64,000 nt of DNA, from assembly GCF_021390545.1 (NCBI RefSeq), contig NZ_JAJUWR010000031.1:1-64000 (forward strand). The letters run 5' to 3'. The position numbers were made by a program, and so were the translations under genes. Every line of letters begins with the position of its first letter. Position 1 is the stretch's first letter. Below are positions 1 through 7,995 of the stretch, piece by piece. Below the pieces are notes generated by a model. That model was given only the letters and a program-made list of their open reading frames with translations, was not told where the DNA came from and made no database searches. Origin of the DNA: Algoriphagus sp. AGSA1 (lineage in GTDB: Bacteria; Bacteroidota; Bacteroidia; Cytophagales; Cyclobacteriaceae).

Positions 1-96
1 GGCAGGCAGGAGGGGCTTGATTCACGAGGGGTTGTGCGGCATGGCAGCGGGTACGAGTAATTGAACTAGGACTTTGAATTGTATGTATGTCTCTGA
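1..96 (+). repeat. CRISPR-nested insert, partial copy at window edge
   Basis: Positions 1-96 match 401-496 base for base as read by eye, so this is the right part of an insert whose left part lies outside the window. It runs directly into the complete CRISPR repeat at 97. The array and its inserts therefore continue to the left. Confidence 0.93.
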
Positions 97-381
97 CTCT
101 CAATCGCACCATACAGGAATTGAAATTCTGCTAGATAGAAATTCATCCTTCCGGCAAATTCACTCTCAATCGCACCATACAGGAATTGAAATATTCAAAC
201 CCTAGCCAAAAACGGGCTTTGGTCAATCCTCTCAATCGCACCATACAGGAATTGAAATAAGTCAAAGTAATTTGCTCCCCAGATGATTTGGTTGCTCTCA
301 ATCGCACCATACAGGAATTGAAATCTTGAAGGCTTCCAGAGCGAGATCCAGCGTTCCGCTCTCAATCGCACCATACAGGAA

Positions 382-496
382 ATCAAGCTTGGCGATGTGC
401 GGCAGGCAGGAGGGGCTTGATTCACGAGGGGTTGTGCGGCATGGCAGCGGGTACGAGTAATTGAACTAGGACTTTGAATTGTATGTATGTCTCTGA
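382..496 (+). repeat. 115-bp insert splitting a CRISPR repeat (type copy)
   Basis: After 23 bases of CRISPR repeat (359-381), the expected TTGAAAT is replaced by a 115-bp sequence beginning ATCAAGCTTGGCGATGTGCG. The next repeat follows at 497. Other full copies are 717-831, 987-1100, 1521-1634, 1658-1772, 1796-1910, 1934-2047 and 2071-2185, all 114-115 bp and nearly identical. The first ~40 bases can fold, because AATCAAGC pairs with GCTTGATT. Near the end (459-467) AATTGAACT resembles the repeat's own 3' end AATTGAAAT. One reading is therefore a 77-bp element (382-458) inserted between two AA dinucleotides of a repeat, followed by the displaced repeat end and a 29-nt spacer-like tail. The tail has two forms: GTATGTATGTCTCT (copies at 1, 382, 987, 1521, 1934) and GTACGTGTATTTCTAC (717, 1658, 1796, 2071). 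No convincing protein is encoded. The long minus-strand open frames arise only from the repetition. Confidence 0.93.
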
Positions 497-1497
497 CTCT
501 CAATCGCACCATACAGGAATTGAAATTAGATGAAGACCAGTCTGTTTGGCTTGTGCTTGTAGCTCTCAATCGCACCATACAGGAATTGAAATTGCCCTCA
601 CATCTATCTTAGTCATGACCACAGCAGGCTCTCAATCGCACCATACAGGAATTGAAATTGTAGATCATTTGATCGATATGCTTAAATGGGTTTCTCTCAA
701 TCGCACCATACAGGAAATCAAGCTTGGCGATGTGCGGCAGACAGGAGGGGCTTGATTCACGAGGGGTTGTGCGGCATGGCAGCGGGTACGAGTAATTGAA
801 CTAGGATTTTGAATTGTACGTGTATTTCTACCTCTCAATCGCACCATACAGGAATTGAAATACGATTTCAACCCATCTGTTGCCGTGAAATTCAAAGCTC
901 TCAATCGCACCATACAGGAATTGAAATTCAAAGAGCCATGGGCGGGGACACTTGGAAAAGTGCCTCTCAATCGCACCATACAGGAAATCAAGCTTGGCGA
1001 TGTGCGGCAGACAGGAGGGGCTTGATTCACGAGGGGTTGTGCGGCATGGCAGCGGGTACGAGTAATTAAATTAGGATTTTGAATTGTATGTATGTCTCTA
1101 CTCTCAATCGCACCATACAGGAATTGAAATTTCCATCTAAGCAATTGCCCTACTGTCTGTCCTGTTCTCTCAATCGCACCATACAGGAATTGAAATTCAA
1201 GTTTAAGTGACTTAGTATCAGAGGTACAGCTTACTCTCAATCGCACCATACAGGAATTGAAATAAATGTACTTTAAGTCAATACTCAGATCAAAAACAAC
1301 TCTCAATCGCACCATACAGGAATTGAAATGCCATTTGGCAATTTCCTCCATAGCCCAAACCTACACTCTCAATCGCACCATACAGGAATTGAAATATGCC
1401 AAGTGGGTAATCGACGGTACGCCACTGCACACTCTCAATCGCACCATACAGGAATTGAAATTCTACTTCCCCTCCCGGACTATCCATATAGACCATG

Positions 1498-2185
1498 CTC
1501 TCAATCGCACCATACAGGAAATCAAGCTTGGAGATGTGCGGCTGACAGGAGGGGCTTGATTCACGAGGGGTTGTGCGGCATGGCAGCGGGTACGAGTAAT
1601 TGAACTAGGATTTTGAATTGTATGTATGTCTCTGCTCTCAATCGCACCATACAGGAAATCAAGCTTGGCGATGTGCGGCAGACAGGAGGGGCTTGATTCA
1701 CGAGGGGTTGTGCGGCATGGCAGCGGGTACAAGTAATTGAATTAGTATTTTGAATTGTACGTGTATTTCTACCTCTCAATCGCACCATACAGGAAATCAA
1801 GCTTGGCGATGTGCGGCTGACAGGAGGGGCTTGATTCACGAGGGGTAGTGCGGCATGGCAGCGGGTACGAGTAATTAAATTAGGATTTTGAATTGTACGT
1901 GTATTTCTACCCCTCAATCGCACCATACAGGAAATCAAGCTAGGCGATGTGTGGCTGACAGGAGGGGCTTGATTCACGAGGGGTTGTGCGGCATGGCAGC
2001 GGGTACGAGTAATTGAACTAGGATTTTGAATTGTATGTATGTCTCTGCTCTCAATCGCACCATACAGGAAATCAAGCTAGGCGATGTGCGGCAGACAGGA
2101 GGGGCTTGATTCACGAGGGGTTGTGCGGCATGGCAGCGGGTACGAGTAATTGAATTAGTATTTTGAATTGTACGTGTATTTCTAC
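1498..2185 (+). repeat. Tandem block of five insert-bearing CRISPR units
   Basis: At the old end of the array, five 137-138-bp units (23-bp repeat start plus insert) follow each other with no ordinary spacer between them. Small differences (T to C at base 2 of the repeat at 1911, GCTAGG for GCTTGG at 1934 and 2071, alternating tail types) show that these are separate diverging copies. Unequal recombination between repeats is the simplest origin for this block. Confidence 0.9.
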
Positions 2186-2352
2186 CCCTCAATCGCACCG
2201 TTCTGGAGTTGGAATATCCTTGGAACAGGATCATACGATTCCCTTTCCATTTTTCATCCTAGGGGAGAATTTTTGAAAGGTGTCATATGCCTGACAATTG
2301 AATTCTGAGGAATCCCGGAGCTTGTAGCAAAATTCCCATTTATGCACTTTAA

Positions 2353-3027
2353 CAAAAAATTCGGAACGCACGGTTTGCGCCTTTTCTTGGCTTGGTCCTG
2401 CATTGGAATAGACTATCAAGACGACGCTTTTTTGGATCCTGTCATCGAACTGGCTGCGGAACAAACGGAAACAGCGCTCCGGGTGCTTCATTTTCATCTT
2501 TTGGCGACATGGATTTGGGCGTGAAATATGGCTGGTTCCAGGATAAACCTGTTGTACTCGCTGCCTCATTGATTTTCGGAATCCCGTCAGGAAAAACTGG
2601 TGGAGGTGAGACCGGAATTCTTCAGACGGGAGACTCTGAGTTCAATCAGAAGTTGCGCACTGACCTGGGTTTTTCCCTCCCAATTTCCATTTACTTTTCA
2701 GCTTTCGGAGCTATCAACAATCGCACAAGAGACTTTTCGGACGAAATCTGGTATGGGTTTGACCTGGGCTATGTTGAGAAAAAAGTTCTGGTTGCCTTTC
2801 ACTTCATAGCCATCCAATCGCTCGAAAATGGAAATGCCGAAAATGTAAACATCGGAATCTTTTCCAACAACCTTGAATACTTGCTTCCTTCCCTGGAAAT
2901 AGGTTGGTTTTTCCCAAATAACCTTGGGATTTCTGCCTACGTCAATCATGTCCCCCAAGCTCAAAATATACTAAACGGCCCCGGTTACGGTATGGGTCTT
3001 TTCTATCAACTTAAAAAAACACCTTAA
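2353..3027 (+). pseudogene. 5'-truncated outer-membrane beta-barrel protein
   Basis: The frame from about residue 45 of the longest reading matches a Bacteroidota outer-membrane barrel family often annotated as transporter. Visible segments are FGDMDLGVKYGW, PVVLAASLIFGIPSGK, LQTGDSEFNQKLRTDLGF and NRTRDFSDEIWYGFDLGY, and the protein ends in GMGLFYQL. Alternating polar and hydrophobic residues fit beta strands. The signal peptide and roughly the first 80-100 residues expected in this family are missing. The open frame begins right after a stop at 2350, and a second frame at 2342-2524 also shows family-like traces (FGTHGLRLFL), so a frameshift near 2400-2480 is likely. The break lies only about 140 bp from the end of the CRISPR array, so a rearrangement involving the array may have removed the 5' end. 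It is probably not functional. Confidence 0.65.
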
Positions 3028-3043
3028 ATTAAATCCAATTCTT

Positions 3044-3481
3044 ATGAAAACGTTCTTACTCCTGGCTTTCGCCTTTTTTATCCAAACAGTAGCTTTCGCC
3101 CAAAAATCCGAAGTTTACCTCGCTGATGGTAAGGCAATCGGAGGCTATGATCCTGTTGCCTATTTTACTGAAAAGAAGCCTGTCAAAGGCAAAGAAGAAT
3201 TCAAATCGGTTTACATGAATGCCAATTGGTTCTTTTCAAGTGCTGCCAACAAAAAGCTTTTTGACGCAAATCCCCAGACTTATGCGCCTCAATATGGCGG
3301 CTATTGTGCCTTTGGCGTGGCAGGTGGATACAAAGCAAAAATTTCTCCGGATGCATGGACTGTGGTGGACAACAAACTTTATTTAAATTATAACTTGAAT
3401 GTCCAAAAAGACTGGCTTAAAGACCAAAATGGGATGATCAAAAAAGCCGATCATAACTGGACTACCGTCAAAAAACAGTAA
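3044..3481 (+). CDS. Secreted YHS domain protein
   Basis: This 145-residue protein has a signal peptide (residues 1-19, ending VAFA before QKSEVY). It then has a YHS-type domain with the diagnostic GYDPVAYF (about 34-41) and APQYGGYCAFGVAGGYKA (about 84-101). The family is small and periplasmic and is thought to bind metal through conserved Cys/His positions. Its molecular role is not established. The next gene starts one base after its stop, so the two are probably co-transcribed with the ATP-grasp and Crp/Fnr genes. Length is normal for the family. Confidence 0.9.
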   Translation: MKTFLLLAFAFFIQTVAFAQKSEVYLADGKAIGGYDPVAYFTEKKPVKGKEEFKSVYMNANWFFSSAANKKLFDANPQTYAPQYGGYCAFGVAGGYKAKISPDAWTVVDNKLYLNYNLNVQKDWLKDQNGMIKKADHNWTTVKKQ

Positions 3482-3482
3482 A

Positions 3483-4571
3483 ATGAACATCATAGAGGTA
3501 ACTAATCCAAGCTTCCCGATCAACGCAAAAACCAAGGATCAGGCTTTCTTCGACCCAACTACTGAGACCAATCCTTTTGAGTTTTGGCCTGCCTGGACAA
3601 TTCACCTTCCGATGTATGTGCTTGGGATCTACTGGGGATTCCGACTTCAGAATCTCAATTACTTTCAGGCCCTGAACCCGGCTATTGAGAATGGAGGGCT
3701 TTTCAACTATTCAAAATTCGACTCGATGCTTGACCTTGCTGAGGAAAATATACCCAAAAGCATTCTCAGTAATCCACCCCATGACTTAAATGGATTGTTG
3801 GAAAAAGCGTTGAAAAACGGAATTCACTTCCCTTTGATCCTCAAACCTAATATAGGAGAGCGAGGCCGAGGGGTACGGAAAATCACAAATCAAACCGATG
3901 TAGGGCATTACCTCGAAGCATTCGAAAACGAATCCTTGATATTGCAGGAGTTCATTTCCAAAAAAGAAGAATATGGAATTTTTATCGTAAAAAATCCTGA
4001 AACAGGTCAGCTGAGCATTCCGTCCATCACTCAAAAAATCCCGCTCCAAGTCATCGGAAACGGAGTGGATTCTGTACGAATGCTCGCAGAAAACCACCCA
4101 AGAGTGAGGCGGTATTTACATGAAATACAGAAGGAGCTTTTAGAAATCATCCCGGCAAAAAATGAAATCTTCCAACTCAGTCATAGTGGGAACCATTGCA
4201 GAGGCGCACTGTTTTTGGATAGATCGGAGCTGATTTCCCCAAAAACATTACTGGCTTTTGAGCAAATCTGTCGACCGCTATCAGGCTTCTACTATGGTAG
4301 ATTTGATGTGAAAGTGGAATCTTCGGCAGATCTCGAAGATGCCTTTGCAATTTCTATTCTGGAAGTGAATGGTGCCAATGCAGAGCCGATTCACATCTAT
4401 TCGCCGGGAAACTCCTATGTCGCTTCGCTAAAAATCATTGCAACATTCTTCAGGGAGATGGCAAAAATCGCCAAATTTAACCTGAAGTCCATGCCAACCA
4501 AGCCTGGTCTTTCAACCTTGAAACACAGTTTCCAATCTTATAAACGCCTCACAAGGGACACCAATGAGTGA
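3483..4571 (+). CDS. ATP-grasp family protein
   Basis: This 362-residue cytosolic protein carries an ATP-grasp fold. Segments include FPLILKPNIGERGRGVRKI (about 118-136, the phosphate-binding lysine strand and glycine-rich loop), LILQEFISKKEEYGIFIV (about 151-168, the adenine-side strand) and ISILEVNGANAEPIHIY (about 295-311, metal-binding Glu/Asn). The family joins a carboxylate to an amine or similar nucleophile using ATP, as in D-alanine-D-alanine ligase. The substrate here is unknown. The N-terminal 60 residues (FWPAWTIHLPMYVLG) resemble those of Bacteroidota proteins annotated as D-Ala-D-Ala ligase-like. Its end overlaps the next start by 8 bp, pointing to translational coupling with the regulator. 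Confidence 0.85.
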   Translation: MNIIEVTNPSFPINAKTKDQAFFDPTTETNPFEFWPAWTIHLPMYVLGIYWGFRLQNLNYFQALNPAIENGGLFNYSKFDSMLDLAEENIPKSILSNPPHDLNGLLEKALKNGIHFPLILKPNIGERGRGVRKITNQTDVGHYLEAFENESLILQEFISKKEEYGIFIVKNPETGQLSIPSITQKIPLQVIGNGVDSVRMLAENHPRVRRYLHEIQKELLEIIPAKNEIFQLSHSGNHCRGALFLDRSELISPKTLLAFEQICRPLSGFYYGRFDVKVESSADLEDAFAISILEVNGANAEPIHIYSPGNSYVASLKIIATFFREMAKIAKFNLKSMPTKPGLSTLKHSFQSYKRLTRDTNE

Positions 4572-5244
4572 TGAGATTAAATTTTGGCACTTGAGAAATC
4601 ATCAGCTGTTTTGGGTGCTGAACAACTCGCAGGTGAAGCAACTTTGCATCATCACCAATTTCAAGCGCGCCAAGAAGGGCGAAATGATAGATTTTGGAGA
4701 CAATGAAAGCTCCAGAATCTTCCTGCTCAAGCGTGGTAATCTGAAGATTGTCCAAGTCGATGAGGAAGGGAATGAATTGATCGTGGATATTATCCAAAAG
4801 GGGGAATTGTTTGGTTCTCTCAATCTTGATAAAGACGAAAGCATTTATGAATATGCGCAGGTTTTGACCGATAGCGTGGTGCTATGCAGCTTTAACACCG
4901 CGGACTTTGAACGCTTGCTGGCAGAGAACCCAACCTTGGCTATATCTTACACCAAGCTCATCGGCTTTCGGCTGAAGCGGGTCAAAAACAATTATTCCAA
5001 TCTCTTTTTCAAAAACACGAAAGGGCGACTTATCGCTTTTCTTACAGATTGGGCGAAGCGTGAGGGCCGGTTCACTGGCAATCAGGTCAGCATCGACAAC
5101 TTTCTCACCCATAAGGAAATCTCCCAAATCATCTGCAGCTCCCGGCAAACCACCACCAAACTTTTCAACGAATGGGAACAGCAAGGTTTGATCACCTACT
5201 CTAGGAAAGAAATTAGGATAAAAAACCTGCGCGAGCTCGATTAA
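4564..5244 (+). CDS. Crp/Fnr family transcription regulator
   Basis: This 226-residue protein has an N-terminal cyclic-nucleotide-binding-like beta barrel (about 15-125, with RIFLLKRGNLKIVQVDEEGN and FGSLNL). A dimer helix follows, then a winged helix-turn-helix (about 150-222, with LTHKEISQIICSSRQTTTKL as the recognition region). The phosphate-cassette arginine of true CRP is not evident and there is no Fnr cysteine cluster, so the signal is unknown. It overlaps the ATP-grasp gene by 8 bp and may regulate its own operon or the following DoxX gene. Confidence 0.92.
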   Translation: MSDEIKFWHLRNHQLFWVLNNSQVKQLCIITNFKRAKKGEMIDFGDNESSRIFLLKRGNLKIVQVDEEGNELIVDIIQKGELFGSLNLDKDESIYEYAQVLTDSVVLCSFNTADFERLLAENPTLAISYTKLIGFRLKRVKNNYSNLFFKNTKGRLIAFLTDWAKREGRFTGNQVSIDNFLTHKEISQIICSSRQTTTKLFNEWEQQGLITYSRKEIRIKNLRELD

Positions 5245-5329
5245 AATTGCTCAAAGTGTAAGTTTTATGACAATTGGAGCCAGTTGGACACTGCATCTTT
5301 GAGGCATAGAACCATGAAATCTTAAGACT

Positions 5330-5761
5330 ATGCTGCATGGACCGGGCTTTCCGCCCAAATCATTTATAAATGCCAAACGCCTCAGTTGGGGACTGCGGAT
5401 TTTGGCGGCAATAATTCTGATTCAATCACTGATTTTTAAGTTTGGTGCGCATTCGGATTCTGTTATGCTATTTACTACTTTGGGTCTCGAGCCTTTCGGG
5501 AGAATAGGTCTAGGGGTGATTGAATTAATTGTGGCCATCTTAATTCTAACACCAAAAGCCACACTTCTTGGAGCAATTTTGGGGACTATAATTATGGTTG
5601 GAGCGCTCGGAGCGCATATCTTCCAACTGGGAATTATATTCAATAATGATGGAGGAAAGCTATTCGGACTTGCATTGGTCTGTTTTCTGGCTTGTGTGGG
5701 GCAGGTGATTATCCTAAAAAATCAATTGATCAGTTTTATCAAACATCGGTATGCTATATAA
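5330..5761 (+). CDS. DoxX-like membrane protein
   Basis: This 143-residue protein has four predicted membrane helices (about 22-42, 55-77, 80-104, 110-132). An early FKFGAHSDSV loop resembles the K/R-F-x-G segment of the DoxX/DoxD-like family. Members are inner-membrane proteins linked to quinone or redox metabolism and stress, and the exact role is unclear. The end overlaps the DinB-like gene start by 11 bp, so the two are likely translated together. An 85-bp gap separates it from the Crp/Fnr gene. Confidence 0.8.
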   Translation: MLHGPGFPPKSFINAKRLSWGLRILAAIILIQSLIFKFGAHSDSVMLFTTLGLEPFGRIGLGVIELIVAILILTPKATLLGAILGTIIMVGALGAHIFQLGIIFNNDGGKLFGLALVCFLACVGQVIILKNQLISFIKHRYAI

Positions 5762-6248
5762 CTCATGCGCTAATCAGCTCGAGGAGCTCAATGATCTTCT
5801 GCTGCAACTTTCTCCCCAGGATTATTCCCAATTTTCTCCAGTATTTCGAACCTCCTCAATTGGTCAGCATGTACGGCATATTTTGGAACTTTTCGAATGC
5901 TTGGTTTCTCAGTATGACTCCGGCGAAATCAATTATGATCTCCGAAAAAGAGACTTAAGGATGGAGCAGGATCCTATCTTTGCTTTGGAGAAGATCAGGC
6001 TAATCCAACATCAAATCATTCTTCCGGACAAGGATCTGCTATTGTATCGGGATCAAAATCAGGAAACTGAGGGAATCAATACAACCTATTTCCGGGAGCT
6101 TTTGTATAATCTGGAGCATTGTGTCCATCACCAGGCATTGATAAGGTTAGCTTGTCATGCTATTCCCGGAATATCGATTTCTGAATATTTCGGAGTAGCA
6201 AAATCGACCCTTACTTTTAATTCCAGAGGAACTGTGAACTATCATTAA
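5751..6248 (+). CDS. DinB-like four-helix protein
   Basis: This 165-residue cytosolic protein is predicted to be a helical bundle. SIGQHVRHILELFECL (about 36-51) and NLEHCVHHQALIRLAC (about 120-135) carry the spaced histidines that bind metal in the DinB/YfiT superfamily. Known members include metal-dependent thiol transferases, but the substrate here is unknown. It overlaps the DoxX-like gene by 11 bp. It is the last gene before the repeat-rich accessory island. Confidence 0.82.
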   Translation: MLYNSCANQLEELNDLLLQLSPQDYSQFSPVFRTSSIGQHVRHILELFECLVSQYDSGEINYDLRKRDLRMEQDPIFALEKIRLIQHQIILPDKDLLLYRDQNQETEGINTTYFRELLYNLEHCVHHQALIRLACHAIPGISISEYFGVAKSTLTFNSRGTVNYH

Positions 6249-7008
6249 ACCCGAAATAGGCATTAGCAATTCTACGCCACGGCGCACAAATTATTACCGC
6301 CATTACATTGCTGTTTTCAACCCTGCCTACCGGCAGGTTCACCATATCCGCCGACGGGCTCAGTCTCCAAACAACTTGATTTTCTTGCAATTAATGCCTT
6401 TTCCGATAAATCGGGAAAACCTAATGCATAATTCGGGTTGAACCTCATACCATGACTTTGCAAGAGTATTTTCACAAATACAACTGGTTCCTTTTCACTC
6501 TTGACATAGGGCTGCCACTGACCGGATTTAAGTTTGCGTCACATCAAATTTTAAACGGCAATAAAATGACAGGCGTAACCGGCAAAGGGTTTAATCCAAT
6601 CCAATTCCCAGTCCCCACGATGATTTCAGTGAATGCTGTGAACTGGAAGTAGTTATTGCTGGCCGCATAATGGACAGAAAGCGATATAACCAATTGAAAA
6701 TTGGTAGGGATATATGGGTAGGGCAGGGCGGGAGGAAATCTTCCAGAGAAGGGCCTAGCGTTAAGAATCTTTCCATTGAAAGATTTAGCTAGAGCCTGTC
6801 CCGTAGCGCAGCGTATCGGGAAGCCAGTCTGCAGGGAGGGGAGCCTTGGGCCAGCTTGTGGGGCAGGCAAACTTCACCCAGTGCCACGAGCTAAATGACT
6901 GCGCCGAGTGGGTGTATGCAAATCACGCTCAGTTCCAGTAGCAATGTAAATACGCCGAGAAGGGAAAGATAATTTTTTAATAATAGAACAAAAATTTATA
7001 TTTGATGA
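6249..7008. repeat. Gene-free stretch with REP-like and mini-palindrome repeats
   Basis: No convincing gene is seen. Recognisable pieces are ACGCCACGGCGCACA at about 6276 (also inside an Rhs remnant at about 59409), a palindrome built on AACCAATTGAAAATTGG at about 6690, the mini-element CCTGTCCCG...CGTATCGGG at about 6792-6823, GCCAGCTTGTGGGGCAGG near 6850, and a copy of the intergenic motif ending CGAGCTAAATGACTGCGCC at about 6880-6915. A 66-codon open frame at 6452-6652 has no recognisable features and is not called. TATATTTG at about 6997 fits the Bacteroidota -7 promoter element, but it lies too close to the next ATG to be convincing. Confidence 0.6.
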
Positions 7009-7995
7009 ATGTACGATACTAGAGAAAAAATCCGGTTTATTGACCTTTTTTGCGGAATAGGAGGCTTCAGGATAGCGTTTGAAGAAGCTTGTAAAGAAAC
7101 TGACTTAAATGCCGCGTGTGTCTTTTCCTCTGATATTGACAAATTCTGTCAGGATTCTTACGAAGCGAATTTTGGAGAGCGTCCTTATGGAGATATCACC
7201 AAAGTAAATGAAAAGGACATACCTGATCATGATATTCTATTTGCCGGATTCCCTTGTCAGCCGTTCAGCATAATTGGCCAGATGAAGGGGTTGAGTGATA
7301 CCCGAGGCACTTTATTTTTTGATATTGCCAGAATTATCAAGGAAAAGGAGCCTAAGGCCTTCATTCTTGAAAACGTCAAGCAGCTAGTAGGACATGACCA
7401 AGGGAATACGTTAAAGGTGATTTTAAAGACCCTGAAAGAGCTTGGTTATCATGTGCAGTATAGTGTTCTTAATGCACTAGACTATGGTCTTCCCCAGAAA
7501 AGGGAAAGAATAGTAATAGTAGGCCATAAGGAATCAATTATGTTTACTTATCCTGACCCCATCCGACCTTATAAGCCTCTGACTGAAATTCTGGAAAAGG
7601 GAGTAGATGAAAAGCATTATGCTTCCCAATACATCCGAGAAAAAAGAGAGGAAAGTCACAAATCTTCATTCTATCCTTCAATTTGGCATGAAAACAAATC
7701 AGGGAATATTTGTTCTTATCCGTTTTCATGTGCGCTAAGAGCAGGGGCTTCATATAATTACCTTCTTGTGAATGGGGAAAGAAGGTTGACACCTCGTGAA
7801 ATGTTTAGATTGCAGGGGTTCCCTGATTGGTATAAAATCGTGGTAAGTGACGGGCAAGCCAGGAGACAAGCCGGAAATGCAGTTCCGGTTAATATGATAA
7901 AAGCAGTCGTACAAAAGCTTCTTCCCTACGTTGCCAATTCGCTGGATCAATCTGCCGTTTTAAGAGAATATGATTTAAAATATAATCCTAGTTAA
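7009..7995 (+). CDS. DNA (cytosine-5) methyltransferase
   Basis: This 328-residue enzyme transfers methyl from S-adenosylmethionine to C5 of cytosine in a specific DNA site. All main C5 motifs are visible: I, DLFCGIGGFR (12-21); IV, GFPCQPFS (80-87) with catalytic Cys83; VI, ENV (121-123); VIII, QKRERIVIVG (about 164-173); IX, RLTPREMFRLQGFP; and X, RRQAGNAVPVNM. The target-recognition region between VIII and IX is short (about 85 residues), as in monospecific type II enzymes. The stop overlaps the next start (TAATG), so methylase and nuclease are translated together. The methylase comes first, which helps protect the host when the pair enters a new cell (inference). Confidence 0.95.
   Translation: MYDTREKIRFIDLFCGIGGFRIAFEEACKETDLNAACVFSSDIDKFCQDSYEANFGERPYGDITKVNEKDIPDHDILFAGFPCQPFSIIGQMKGLSDTRGTLFFDIARIIKEKEPKAFILENVKQLVGHDQGNTLKVILKTLKELGYHVQYSVLNALDYGLPQKRERIVIVGHKESIMFTYPDPIRPYKPLTEILEKGVDEKHYASQYIREKREESHKSSFYPSIWHENKSGNICSYPFSCALRAGASYNYLLVNGERRLTPREMFRLQGFPDWYKIVVSDGQARRQAGNAVPVNMIKAVVQKLLPYVANSLDQSAVLREYDLKYNPS

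Larger units (their letters stand above)
1..2215 (+). CRISPR. CRISPR array, leader-distal part, with nested inserts
   Basis: Fifteen complete 30-bp repeats start at 97, 163, 229, 295, 497, 563, 629, 832, 898, 1101, 1167, 1234, 1300, 1366 and 1432. Each begins CTCTCAATCGCACC and ends GGAATTGAAAT. They separate 15 ordinary spacers of 34-37 bp that all look unique. Eight more repeats (359, 694, 964, 1498, 1635, 1773, 1911, 2048) keep only their first 23 bases and then run into a ~115-bp insert. The last repeat (2186-2215) is degenerate (CACCGTTCTGGAGTTGGAAT), which marks the leader-distal end. With the ATTGAAAT 3' end typical of a crRNA 5' handle, this implies transcription on the + strand from a leader left of the window. 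The repeat resembles those of type I-B or type III systems of Bacteroidota (inference). No cas gene is present here, so the subtype cannot be fixed. Confidence 0.97.

Noticed and set aside
1-2215. Reading the insert as a tRNA or known small RNA
   Set aside because: No cloverleaf or family pattern fits. Only one modest hairpin is evident.
195-2234. Long open frames on both strands across the CRISPR array, with repeated peptide phrases such as QAPPVCRTSPSLISCMVRLR
   Set aside because: They come from translating the CRISPR repeat and insert in several frames. They have no start signals and no protein family features.
2231-2569. Minus-strand open frame of 112 codons next to the array
   Set aside because: It runs antisense across the remnant barrel gene, whose other strand shows clear family motifs.
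6452-6652. 66-codon open frame in the repeat-rich gap
   Set aside because: No recognisable domain, signal or neighbour, and it lies in a repeat mosaic.
6997-7004. TATATTTG as a Bacteroidota -7 promoter element before the methyltransferase
   Set aside because: The transcript would begin at or after the start codon, and no matching -33 element is seen.
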